Translations under genes and position numbers: made by a program
Notes under the pieces: model-generated
The model's database searches: none
Told to the model about the DNA's origin: nothing
What the model saw: the letters and a program-made list of their open reading frames with translations, nothing else
Source: Stigonema ocellatum SAG 48.90 = DSM 106950
GTDB lineage: Bacteria > Cyanobacteriota > Cyanobacteriia > Cyanobacteriales > Nostocaceae
NCBI GenBank assembly: GCA_016903675.1
Contig: JADQBA010000014.1
Location: 1 to 64,000, forward strand
DNA length: 64,000 bases
Direction: 5' to 3'
In this document: positions 1 through 7,748 of the stretch, piece after piece
How positions within the stretch are numbered: the stretch's first letter is position 1
How the letters are laid out: the number at the start of each line of letters is the position of its first letter

Positions 1-170
1 CATCGCGGCGGTGCCACGGAACGGATCGGTACGAATGCCGTAGTTGCTGGTGTAGGCGAGATGATAGTCGATGTATCCCCCCCTCAGAGAATTCGGTTAG
101 TGTGTGGGACCCTAGCCAAGAGAGGTTAGGACAAACAGAGGAACCGGAGAAAAAAAATAATATAATTTAA
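1..170. other. Left edge: composition break, possible end of nusA
   Basis: Bases 1-82 are about 60% G+C, clearly richer than the AT-rich stretch that follows. Reading the minus strand from 96 down to 1 gives an open, protein-like frame (includes YIDYHLAYTSNYGIRTDPF) with no start codon and a TAA just upstream (97-99), as if it were joined mid-gene. On the plus strand, bases 82-170 encode a Glu/Lys-rich tail ending in TAA (168-170). This could be the end of nusA, which usually precedes ylxR-infB in cyanobacteria, but I cannot confirm it. Inference: a join, or a contig-end artefact, near base 82. Confidence 0.3.
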
Positions 171-254
171 TAAAAATTAATAATTAAGAGAAATCCTTGC
201 AGAACGCTTTTTTAGAAACCCAGACTAGTCTTGTATCAGGCAGCTATCAAACCA

Positions 255-524
255 ATGAAGCCGAATTATCGACGTTGTATTAGTTGCCGCAAAGTTAACC
301 CAAAACAAGAGTTTTGGCGGATTGTCCGCGTCTTTCCATCAGGACAGGTACAATTAGATCAGGGCATGGGGCGTTCTGCCTATATATGTCCACAACTGAA
401 CTGTCTACAAGCGGCTCAGAAAAAAAATCGTCTAGGGCGAGCGCTACATGCATCAGTGCCAGAAGCACTGTACCAAACATTGTGGCAACGTCTAGCTCAA
501 AGCAATTCTCAAAATCAAACCTAG
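255..524 (+). CDS. ylxR: YlxR/RnpM family RNA-binding protein (DUF448)
   Basis: This is an 89-residue basic protein of the YlxR family, small nucleic-acid-binding proteins found between nusA and infB in most bacteria. In Bacillus the family member is reported to bind RNase P RNA. Visible hallmarks are the N-terminal RRCISCRK (residues 6-13) and the conserved GRSAYIC loop (residues 39-45). The frame is open from a TTG at 231, but the ATG at 255 puts the protein start immediately before the conserved NYRRC, as in homologues, so I chose it. Its position ahead of infB fits the usual nusA-ylxR-infB operon. Length is normal for the family. Confidence 0.9.
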   Translation: MKPNYRRCISCRKVNPKQEFWRIVRVFPSGQVQLDQGMGRSAYICPQLNCLQAAQKKNRLGRALHASVPEALYQTLWQRLAQSNSQNQT

Positions 525-950
525 TTAGAATCACTATAGCGGGAATCTACAGAGGAATTGTGGGAAAAGCCGAACCAATCGTGCTATCATCTCACCCTCT
601 GAGATTGCCCTTGTAATGCCAAAATAGTAAATGGGTGTCGTAGGCATTGCTCTAAAATTTTTAAAAGGGCTAAGCAAGACTCCCAATAAGTTTTACAAGG
701 GTTGTGTCGTGGAAGACTCAGAATCAACAAAACCAAAAAGTACAAAATGGCAACCTGGTAGCGCCCACGCGCAGTTCGGCGTCAACCATCATTCCCGATG
801 GGGATGCCAGCAATGACCTGAAACATCTCTCTTTCCTGATTGGAGGCACCGGCAAAACCTGAACGGCAACCTAACACAGTAATCAAAGGATGGAGATGTC
901 GCAAACCAGGCAACCATCCGCTAAAACTGTAAATTAAAGGGGAAGAGTGG
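525..950. other. ylxR-infB intergenic spacer
   Basis: A 426-base gap between ylxR and infB. Short open frames occur on both strands, but none has recognisable composition or a credible ribosome-binding site. I see no clear hairpin terminator, so read-through from ylxR into infB is possible. Confidence 0.5.
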
Positions 951-3900
951 ATGAACAACGGCAAAGTTAGAATCTACGAATTATCAAAGGAATTGAATTT
1001 GGATAACAAAGAGCTATTAGCAATTTGCGACCAGCTCAATATTGCGGTCAAAAGCCATAGCAGCACGATCACAGAATCCGAGGCGGAACACATCCGTTCA
1101 CAAGCGGAAAAACTGGCGGCAACGAATGTGACGCCGAAAAATGATAATGGCGCTATCAGCCATAAACTACACTCACCACACAATGGCGGACCTGTGCGAC
1201 CTGCTGTACCTAATAAACAAGAAATTTTGGAGATTCGTAAACCCAAAATATTGAGAAATACTAACCCCAACGCCCCAGATGCGTCAGCTGCTACCAATAA
1301 TAGCCACCTTGCTTCTTCTGAAGTTTCTCCTCTTTCACCCCCCCGACCCTTCGCTACGCCAGTCTCACCCATGAAGCCGACGGCACCCATTCGACCTGTA
1401 CCCCGGAATCAGTCTGAGACCCCTAAAGAACCTGCTGTCACAGACATTGCGGATCAAACGTCCAATAATAACCAGCCAGTAAAGGAAATAGCAGCCGAAA
1501 AACCTGAAAAAGTAGCACAGGCTCACAAAACCAAACCAGAAAAACCGCAAAAACCGCAACTGGTAGCGCCACCAGCAAGACCTGTAGCTGAGGAGAATAA
1601 CCCACTCCAAGCGAATGTCAGCGAACGACCAATCCTGAAACGCGATCGCGAAATTCCTAAAGCAAAGGTCAAGACGCCAACAAACACGGACATACCACAA
1701 CCAGCACCACAACCAGCACCACAAAAACAACCGCGTTCCACAGCAGCGCCAGTTAAACTGCCGGAGCAGAGGGTGAACAGACCATCTGCACCAGGACAAG
1801 TGGTAGATTTGCCACGACCAAGACCAGCACGCCCAGAAGCACTTCCAGTTGGGGCACCTTCATCAATCGCCAGTCCAGTAAAATCGATTCCAGGCGCACC
1901 GGGCAAAACAGAGGCGCTGGATGATGATGAAGACGTAACACCAACCGAAATCCTCGAACTCAAGCGTCCAACACCGCCTCGCCCAGCCAAAGGCGGTAAA
2001 AAGTGGCAGGAAGAGGAAATAATTGACGAAGGCAAAGAGGCAGCCAAGGCAGGTAAAGGAGCCGCCAAAGGTAAACGGGTTAAACCGATACTTGATGAGG
2101 ATTTACTTGAAGACGATCTCCTAGATGAAGACGGACTGGAAATACCAGCAACCATCCAGGTAAGCCTTTCCATCGCTCGTCCCCCCAAACCCAAGGCAGC
2201 CAGGGTTACACAGCCTGTCATGGCTTTCTCGGCTGCAAGCCCAGTAGCTAAAGGTAAAAAGCCCCCAAGCTCCCGCGAGCAAAACCGTCGCCGAGAACCG
2301 GATCAAAAGCAAGAACGGCCAGAAAAAATCGTGGTCATCGGTCCGATGACCGTGCAAGAACTAGCTGAAGCGTTGGCGATCGCGGACACAGAGATTGTGA
2401 AAATCCTGTTCATTAAAGGCATGGCGGTGAGCATCACCCAAAATCTTGATGTTCCCACAATTACGGTGATCGCAAACGAGCTAGGAATAGAAGTCGAAAC
2501 CGCCGAACCAGAAGCCGAAGCCCGTAAAATCACAGAAATGATTGACGTGGAAGACCTAGAAAACCTCCACCGACGTCCGCCAGTAGTGACGATTATGGGT
2601 CACGTAGACCACGGCAAAACTACCCTCCTAGACTCAATTCGCAAAACCAAGGTGGCAGCCGGCGAAGCTGGTGGTATTACCCAGCATATTGGTGCATACC
2701 ACGTCAATGTGGAACACGATGGGAAAATGCAACCAGTGGTATTCCTAGATACTCCGGGTCACGAAGCCTTCACAGCTATGCGGGCGCGGGGAGCACGCGT
2801 GACAGACATTGCCGTTTTGGTAGTGGCTGCTGATGATGGTGTACGTCCTCAGACAATTGAAGCGATTAGCCATGCTCAAGCCGCAGAAGTGCCAATTGTG
2901 GTGGCAATCAACAAAATTGACAAAGAAGGGGCACAGCCAGACCGCGTGAAGCAAGAGTTGACCCAGTATGGTCTGACATCAGAAGAATGGGGTGGCGAAA
3001 CCATCATGGTTCCAGTGAGTGCGCTCAAGGGCGAAAACCTGGATACGCTCTTAGAGATGATCCTGTTGGTAGCAGAGGTAGAAGAACTCGAAGCCAATCC
3101 AGATCGTCCCGCGAAAGGAACAGTGATTGAAGCACATCTGGATAAGGCAAAGGGAGCAGTCGCTACCCTGCTGATTCAGAATGGTACCCTGCATGTCGGA
3201 GATATGTTGGTAGCTGGCTCCGCCTTTGGTAAAGTCCGGGCGATGGTCGATGACAGAGGCAAAAGAGTAGAGGCTGCTACTCCCTCCTTTGCCGTCGAGG
3301 TTCTGGGCTTAAGTGATGTGCCAGCGGCTGGCGATGATTTTGAAGCCTTTGAAAACGAGAAACAAGCACGGGCACTCGCAGGCGATCGCGCCGACAAGCA
3401 ACGCCAATCCCGTCTGATGCAGGGGCGTGTCACCCTCACAACCCTCTCGACTCAAGCTCAAGAAGGCGAGTTGAAAGAACTCAACTTGATCTTGAAGGCA
3501 GACGTGCAAGGTTCTGTGGAAGCCATTGTGGGATTACTCAAGGACATCCCGCAAAACGAAGTGCAAATCCGCATGCTGTTGACTGCTGCTGGGGAAATTA
3601 CTGAGACAGATATCGACTTAGCCGCAGCCAGTGGCGCTGTCATCATTGGTTTCAATACCACCTTCGCCAGTGGAGCAAGACAAGCCGCCGACGAGTCTGG
3701 TGTGGATGTGCGGGAATACAACATCATCTACAAACTCAAAGAAGATATCCAAGGAGCCTTGGAAGGTCTTCTGGAGCCAGAGTTGGTGGAAGAACCCCTC
3801 GGACAAGCCGAAGTGCGTGCCGTTTTCCCGGTGGGTCGTGGAGCCGTTGCTGGTTGCTACATACAGTCTGGCAAGCTGGTGCGCAACTGCAAAGTGCGGG

Positions 3901-4094
3901 TGCGTCGCAACAATAAGGTGATTTATGAAGGTGTCCTTGATTCCCTTAAGCGGATGAAAGAAGATGCACGTGAAGTCAACGCAGGATTTGAATGCGGGAT
4001 GGGCATTGATAAATTCAATGACTGGGTCGAAGGTGACATCATCGAAGGCTTCCAGTTGGTTACCAAGCGCCGCACGCTCACAATGACTAAGTAG
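951..4094 (+). CDS. infB: Translation initiation factor IF-2
   Basis: This GTPase places initiator fMet-tRNA on the 30S subunit and promotes 50S joining. The 1047 residues are long, as is common in cyanobacteria. The N-terminal IF2_N-like segment (about 1-60) is followed by a Pro/Lys/Ala-rich disordered linker (about 70-400), a second IF2_N domain (about 465-515), and the G domain with GHVDHGKT (550-557), DTPGH (600-604) and NKID (654-657). Domains II, III and IV follow. A GGGGAAGAG stretch just upstream of the ATG at 951 is a good ribosome-binding site. It lies downstream of ylxR on the same strand. No sign of damage. Confidence 0.98.
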   Translation: MNNGKVRIYELSKELNLDNKELLAICDQLNIAVKSHSSTITESEAEHIRSQAEKLAATNVTPKNDNGAISHKLHSPHNGGPVRPAVPNKQEILEIRKPKILRNTNPNAPDASAATNNSHLASSEVSPLSPPRPFATPVSPMKPTAPIRPVPRNQSETPKEPAVTDIADQTSNNNQPVKEIAAEKPEKVAQAHKTKPEKPQKPQLVAPPARPVAEENNPLQANVSERPILKRDREIPKAKVKTPTNTDIPQPAPQPAPQKQPRSTAAPVKLPEQRVNRPSAPGQVVDLPRPRPARPEALPVGAPSSIASPVKSIPGAPGKTEALDDDEDVTPTEILELKRPTPPRPAKGGKKWQEEEIIDEGKEAAKAGKGAAKGKRVKPILDEDLLEDDLLDEDGLEIPATIQVSLSIARPPKPKAARVTQPVMAFSAASPVAKGKKPPSSREQNRRREPDQKQERPEKIVVIGPMTVQELAEALAIADTEIVKILFIKGMAVSITQNLDVPTITVIANELGIEVETAEPEAEARKITEMIDVEDLENLHRRPPVVTIMGHVDHGKTTLLDSIRKTKVAAGEAGGITQHIGAYHVNVEHDGKMQPVVFLDTPGHEAFTAMRARGARVTDIAVLVVAADDGVRPQTIEAISHAQAAEVPIVVAINKIDKEGAQPDRVKQELTQYGLTSEEWGGETIMVPVSALKGENLDTLLEMILLVAEVEELEANPDRPAKGTVIEAHLDKAKGAVATLLIQNGTLHVGDMLVAGSAFGKVRAMVDDRGKRVEAATPSFAVEVLGLSDVPAAGDDFEAFENEKQARALAGDRADKQRQSRLMQGRVTLTTLSTQAQEGELKELNLILKADVQGSVEAIVGLLKDIPQNEVQIRMLLTAAGEITETDIDLAAASGAVIIGFNTTFASGARQAADESGVDVREYNIIYKLKEDIQGALEGLLEPELVEEPLGQAEVRAVFPVGRGAVAGCYIQSGKLVRNCKVRVRRNNKVIYEGVLDSLKRMKEDAREVNAGFECGMGIDKFNDWVEGDIIEGFQLVTKRRTLTMTK

Positions 4095-4189
4095 GAATTG
4101 TTGGTTGTTAGTTGTTAGTTGTTAGTTGTCACAAAAACTCTAACTCCTAACTCCTAACTCCGCGCCTCATAACTCCTAACCGAGGAACT
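4095..4189. repeat. Short tandem heptamer repeats (STRR)
   Basis: TTGTTAG repeats (from about 4101) and then CTCCTAA-type repeats (about 4140-4180) fill the gap after infB. Degenerate heptamer runs of this kind are characteristic of heterocystous cyanobacteria. Confidence 0.8.
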
Positions 4190-4387
4190 ATGGCTCCAAT
4201 TCAAGCGAATAGTGAACACCAATCTTTTGGTGACACCGAAATATGGAATAGTTTAAAGTGCGCGATCGCAGCTAGTTCTGGTTTTCAAAGCTGGCTGCTA
4301 GAACGCGGTACTCAATTTCAACATCTGAGCCTTGAAGAACAAGTACAACGTTATTTGCGAGAAACTTTAGAAACTTTAGCTTACTAA
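4190..4387 (+). CDS. Small conserved cyanobacterial protein downstream of infB
   Basis: A 65-residue soluble protein with an ATG start, no membrane segment and no known motif. The composition is ordinary for this genome (it contains a HIP1 site) and the C-terminal half is helical and acidic (SLEEQVQRYLRETLETL). It follows infB on the same strand after a 95-base repeat-filled gap, so co-transcription is possible. I recall similar short proteins in other filamentous cyanobacteria but no function. Confidence 0.6.
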   Translation: MAPIQANSEHQSFGDTEIWNSLKCAIAASSGFQSWLLERGTQFQHLSLEEQVQRYLRETLETLAY

Positions 4388-4959
4388 GTACAGTGCCTCA
4401 TAAATTCGTAGCGTTTTGGTTCGTAGTTGCGCCCTTGACGCACTTAGCATGACGATCTCGGACACCGCAACATTCAGCACACTGTCCGCTATACCGCCAC
4501 CAATACCGTGCGGTTTCAAAGGCTCTGGCGGTAGACCCATGAAACCATGCTTAATATATACCAATATATAACTTATATATTGGTATATATTTTTTGCCTA
4601 GTTTACCAATTTCTGTATTGTCACCAACCGCAGTCAGCCCTGACTCTGAGCAACAAGCGTGCTGCGATTTAGAGGTAAAAGAGTCATATAGTATTATATA
4701 TTATTTTATTCTTTAAATAAAAATAAATAAAAATCATAATATTCACTCAGGGAACCTAAGTGATGTAGTGCTGGTCATTAAGTATAGTTTGGCATAGAAT
4801 TCACAGCCAAATCACGGGTAAGCTTCTAGCTTTAACACGTGAGAGCATAGTCGCCCCACATATGTTCAGCGCTCAGTAATCAATGGCAAATGGCAAAACA
4901 ATGCAATTGACACCTCGTTCAACATATGGTATACAGCACATCATAGAATCAATTTTAAC
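4388..4959. other. Intergenic region, AT-rich
   Basis: A 572-base gap with no convincing gene. It contains the large AT-rich inverted repeat at 4553-4591 and then AT-rich sequence that probably holds the promoter of the SLH-domain gene starting at 4960. Confidence 0.5.
4553..4591. repeat. 18-bp inverted repeat with 3-base loop and T-run
   Basis: Arms 4553-4570 and 4574-4591 are perfectly complementary (core ATATACCAATATATA), separated by ACT and followed by a T-run. It could be a Rho-independent terminator for the small gene ending at 4387, or a cruciform-prone site. Confidence 0.6.
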
Positions 4960-6636
4960 ATGACACATCAGGGAATTCACTTTCCGCAATTAAAAAAATT
5001 TCCCATTTCTTCCGGTAAAAGCCGCGCAGCTAGTCTAACCGCTTTGTTTCTCGTATCTGGTGGGTCTACGCTACTGCCCATGGAAGTAAATGCTGGTATC
5101 ACCCACCAGCAAGGTATGACCTCAAATTTGGTGGCCCAAGTTCCCGCCACTGCCAGTGTCATTTACGTCAACCCACAAACTGGTCAAGACAGCACTGGTG
5201 CTGGTAACACAGAAGCAACGCCCTATAAAACCATCACCTATGCTCTCAATCAAGCCCAAGCAGGTACAGTCATTCAACTGGCTTCGGGTACTTATAACAA
5301 GCAAAGTGGCGAACAATTCCCACTCCTGATTAAACAAGGTGTGACACTGCGGGGTGATGAATCTAGTAAAGGTCAGGCAATATTAATTACAGGTAGTGGT
5401 TTTTACGTCAGTCCTACTTTTGCCCGTCAGAACGTGACAATTCGTGCTGACAAAGACAGCACTATCACAGGCATAACAGCCACCAACCCGGAGAATCGTG
5501 GCACTGCTGTATGGGTAGAATCAACTAATCCCACAATCACAAATTGTACATTTACTAACAGTATACGAGACGGCGTTTTTGTCACAGGTACAGGTAATCC
5601 CAAAATTGAAAATAACGTCTTTGTTCAAAACAAAGGTAATGGGATTTCAGTGGTTAAATCTGCCCAAGGAGAGATCCGGAATAACTTATTTCAGAATACT
5701 GGTTTTGGTTTATCGCTCAATGGAAACGCCACGCCTCTAGTAACAGAAAACCAAATCCTCCAAAACAAAGATGGTATTTATATCTCGGAGTCAGCTAAGC
5801 CGATACTGCGGAAAAATGTGATTCAGAAAAACACCCAGGATGGCATAGTGGTGATTGGAAATGCCATACCCGACCTTGGCACGACTGAAAATCCAGGTGG
5901 CAATCTGATCAGTAAAAACGCCCACTATGACTTGAACAACGCCACCAAGAATAAGATTCCCGCTATTAACAACGAAATTGATGCTAAGCGCATTTTCGGT
6001 CAAGTAGACTTTGTCTTCGCCAAAGCTGAACCACTCTCAGGAGGAGCAGTTGCTTTCAAAGATGTGCCAGCAGGTTACTGGGCAAAAATCTACATCGAAG
6101 CGCTAGCATCCAAAAATATTATTGCTGGGTTCCCTGATGGCAGTTTTAGACCCAATGAACCCGTGACTCGCGCCCAATTTGCCGCCATTGTCACTAAGGC
6201 TTTTCAGCCACAAGGCAAACAAGCCGCCGCACAGTTTACCGATGTAAGACCTAATTTCTGGGCTTACGAGGCGATTCAATCTGCTTCTAGGGGTGGTTTT
6301 ATCTCCGGTTATCCTGACCGTACCTTTAAACCAGGGCAGCAAATTCAGCGAGTGCAGGCGTTAGTCGCCTTAGCCAGTGGTCTGGGTTTAAATGCTGACA
6401 ATCAGAATGTCCTTTCGATTTACAGCGATGCTTCCCAAATTCCCCAGTATGCTATTGGTCCGGTAGCTGCCGCAACTGCACGGCAATTAGTAGTTAACTA
6501 CCCCACAGTCAAGGAACTAAATCCCATGCGTGAAGCAACTAGGGCAGAAGTTTCTGCTTTTGTTTACCAAGCAATGGTCAACTCTGGACGCGCCCAAGTC
6601 ATTCCTTCACCTTACTTGGTTAGAGTGGGGAGTTAG
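4960..6636 (+). CDS. Secreted beta-helix (DUF1565) protein with SLH domains
   Basis: 558 residues. The N-terminus has a basic patch and a hydrophobic stretch (about 20-45) consistent with a signal peptide. Residues about 65-335 form a DUF1565/right-handed parallel beta-helix with repeated N-x-I/V-x-x-N ladders. From about 363 there are SLH (S-layer homology) modules: VPAGYWAKIYIEALASKNII, then a second near 427-470, and a degenerate third. SLH modules attach proteins to the cell wall or envelope, so this is probably a surface or periplasmic carbohydrate-interacting protein. The exact substrate is unknown. It stands alone on its strand between AT-rich spacers, and its stop codon abuts a long heptamer-repeat array. 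Confidence 0.85.
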   Translation: MTHQGIHFPQLKKFPISSGKSRAASLTALFLVSGGSTLLPMEVNAGITHQQGMTSNLVAQVPATASVIYVNPQTGQDSTGAGNTEATPYKTITYALNQAQAGTVIQLASGTYNKQSGEQFPLLIKQGVTLRGDESSKGQAILITGSGFYVSPTFARQNVTIRADKDSTITGITATNPENRGTAVWVESTNPTITNCTFTNSIRDGVFVTGTGNPKIENNVFVQNKGNGISVVKSAQGEIRNNLFQNTGFGLSLNGNATPLVTENQILQNKDGIYISESAKPILRKNVIQKNTQDGIVVIGNAIPDLGTTENPGGNLISKNAHYDLNNATKNKIPAINNEIDAKRIFGQVDFVFAKAEPLSGGAVAFKDVPAGYWAKIYIEALASKNIIAGFPDGSFRPNEPVTRAQFAAIVTKAFQPQGKQAAAQFTDVRPNFWAYEAIQSASRGGFISGYPDRTFKPGQQIQRVQALVALASGLGLNADNQNVLSIYSDASQIPQYAIGPVAAATARQLVVNYPTVKELNPMREATRAEVSAFVYQAMVNSGRAQVIPSPYLVRVGS

Positions 6637-6716
6637 GAGTTAGGAGTTAGGAGTGGGGAGTGGGGAGTGGGGAGTGGGGAGTTAGGAGTTAGGGGTTAGG
6701 GGTTAGGAGTTAGGGG
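6631..6716. repeat. STRR array (GGGGAGT / TTAGGAG)
   Basis: More than ten tandem heptamers alternate between GTGGGGA-type and GTTAGGA-type units directly after the SLH gene, overlapping its stop codon. The complementary CTCCTAA type recurs at about 6797-6828. Confidence 0.85.
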
Positions 6717-6821
6717 AATTTTAAATGAGATTTTCTTCAATACCACATAGCATTATAAAAATCAACATCCTACAGAATATCTTGAGTAATTCTTAACTCT
6801 TAACTCCTCACTCCTAACTCC

Positions 6822-7085
6822 TCACTCCTGACGACGCTGCTCCCAGCGCCAGAGGAAAACCATCAAGGCAACCACTCCTATTTGGAGTGCTAAGTTAGGT
6901 AAAGCGCTGTTAACATCACGTCCAGCGACTAGCTGAGAAAGGAAGATGAGGGCGCCGATAGAGCCGGAAGCACCGCAAGCGACATAGACAAATTGCCGTA
7001 AGCCACGATAGGGGGCTGCCATTTCTGCCTTGAGACGGGCATATTGTTCAGGGTTAACACGATTTTTCGGATTTTGTTGTACCAT
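6822..7085 (-). CDS. DUF3493 membrane protein
   Basis: 87 residues with two hydrophobic helices (about 31-50 and 65-80), an N-terminal soluble part with the conserved ARLKAEMAAPYRGLRQF stretch, and a basic C-terminus (WRWEQRRQE). This is the DUF3493 pattern. A plant member (LPA3) assists photosystem II assembly, so a thylakoid assembly role is possible here but is only inference. It is transcribed away from the tRNA-Thr gene 34 bases from its start. Length is typical. Confidence 0.8.
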   Translation of the reverse strand: MVQQNPKNRVNPEQYARLKAEMAAPYRGLRQFVYVACGASGSIGALIFLSQLVAGRDVNSALPNLALQIGVVALMVFLWRWEQRRQE

Positions 7086-7119
7086 TATGTTAATAATGCT
7101 ATTATTATTGGTTGTGTAT

Positions 7120-7191
7120 GCCGATGTGGCTCAGTGGTAGAGCAGCTGATTCGTAATCAGCAGGCCACGGGTTCAAATCCCGTCATCGGCT
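7120..7191 (+). tRNA. tRNA-Thr (anticodon CGT)
   Basis: A complete cloverleaf. The acceptor stem is GCCGATG/CATCGGC, the D-arm contains GGCTCAGTGGTAGAGC, and the anticodon stem is GCTGA/TCAGC with loop TTCGTAA, giving anticodon CGT (reads ACG, Thr). The T-arm is ACGGG-TTCAAAT-CCCGT with a T discriminator. No CCA is encoded. Confidence 0.97.
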
Positions 7192-7320
7192 TAAAGATAA
7201 TCATAAGATCTGCGCGATCGCCTGCATCAACAATTGCGGGATAATCTCACTCGCTTTAATCGCCAGTTTTCTGTTGATTATTAGCTTAGGGACTTCCAAA
7301 AAATAAATTATCCAATAATA

Positions 7321-7339
7321 AATAATGATAATCATTTTA
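7321..7339. promoter_or_regulatory. Fur-box-like site
   Basis: AATAATGATAATCATTTTA matches the classical 19-bp Fur box (GATAATGATAATCATTATC) at 16 positions. It lies about 430 bases before the CHAT gene, far for direct control, so function is uncertain. Confidence 0.4.
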
Positions 7340-7591
7340 ATAAAGAGAGAGGGTAGCAGCCGTCCATCAGGGACAGGTTAAGGTTAAAGACTATTTGTCA
7401 ACAAGTAATCGTGCTTAAACTATTGCTAAAAATCGGGGTGGAAAACATTATTTTTAGGCAGGCGATAAGCCCTTGGCTTGACGCTCCGCGTATCGCCGCC
7501 TATTGACACGCATCATTCACTCTGACTCTCCATGCAGATGATTTTCAAGCCTTATTTTTGACTATATTTCCAGCATAATTACTAATTTACA

Positions 7592-7607
7592 AAAACGATA
7601 TCGTTTT
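7592..7607. promoter_or_regulatory. Perfect 16-bp palindrome, possible operator
   Basis: AAAACGATATCGTTTT is an exact palindrome about 140 bases before the likely CHAT gene start. Its size and symmetry suit a dimeric regulator, but none is identifiable. Confidence 0.35.
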
Positions 7608-7748
7608 AACCTGTCACGAATGGGGCGATGATCGCTCGTTGTCGGGAACACATCACCTGTGATGAAAATCTATCCGTTTCCGGAATCTAGGGCGCTGGTG
7701 TTGAATTTCTCTGATAATAAAATATGTGCGACTCTCACGCCCTTACCT

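Larger units (their letters stand above)
7192..7748. other. Intergenic region upstream of the CHAT gene
   Basis: 557 bases without a recognised gene. It holds a Fur-box-like site (7321-7339) and a perfect 16-bp palindrome (7592-7607), listed separately. The rest looks like ordinary promoter or spacer sequence. Confidence 0.5.

Noticed and set aside
314..616. Open frame on the plus strand overlapping ylxR
   Set aside because: Overlaps ylxR in another frame, and its composition and codons do not look coding.
1365..2221. Long minus-strand open frames within infB
   Set aside because: They mirror the GC-rich, Pro/Ala-rich linker of infB; low-complexity shadow translations.
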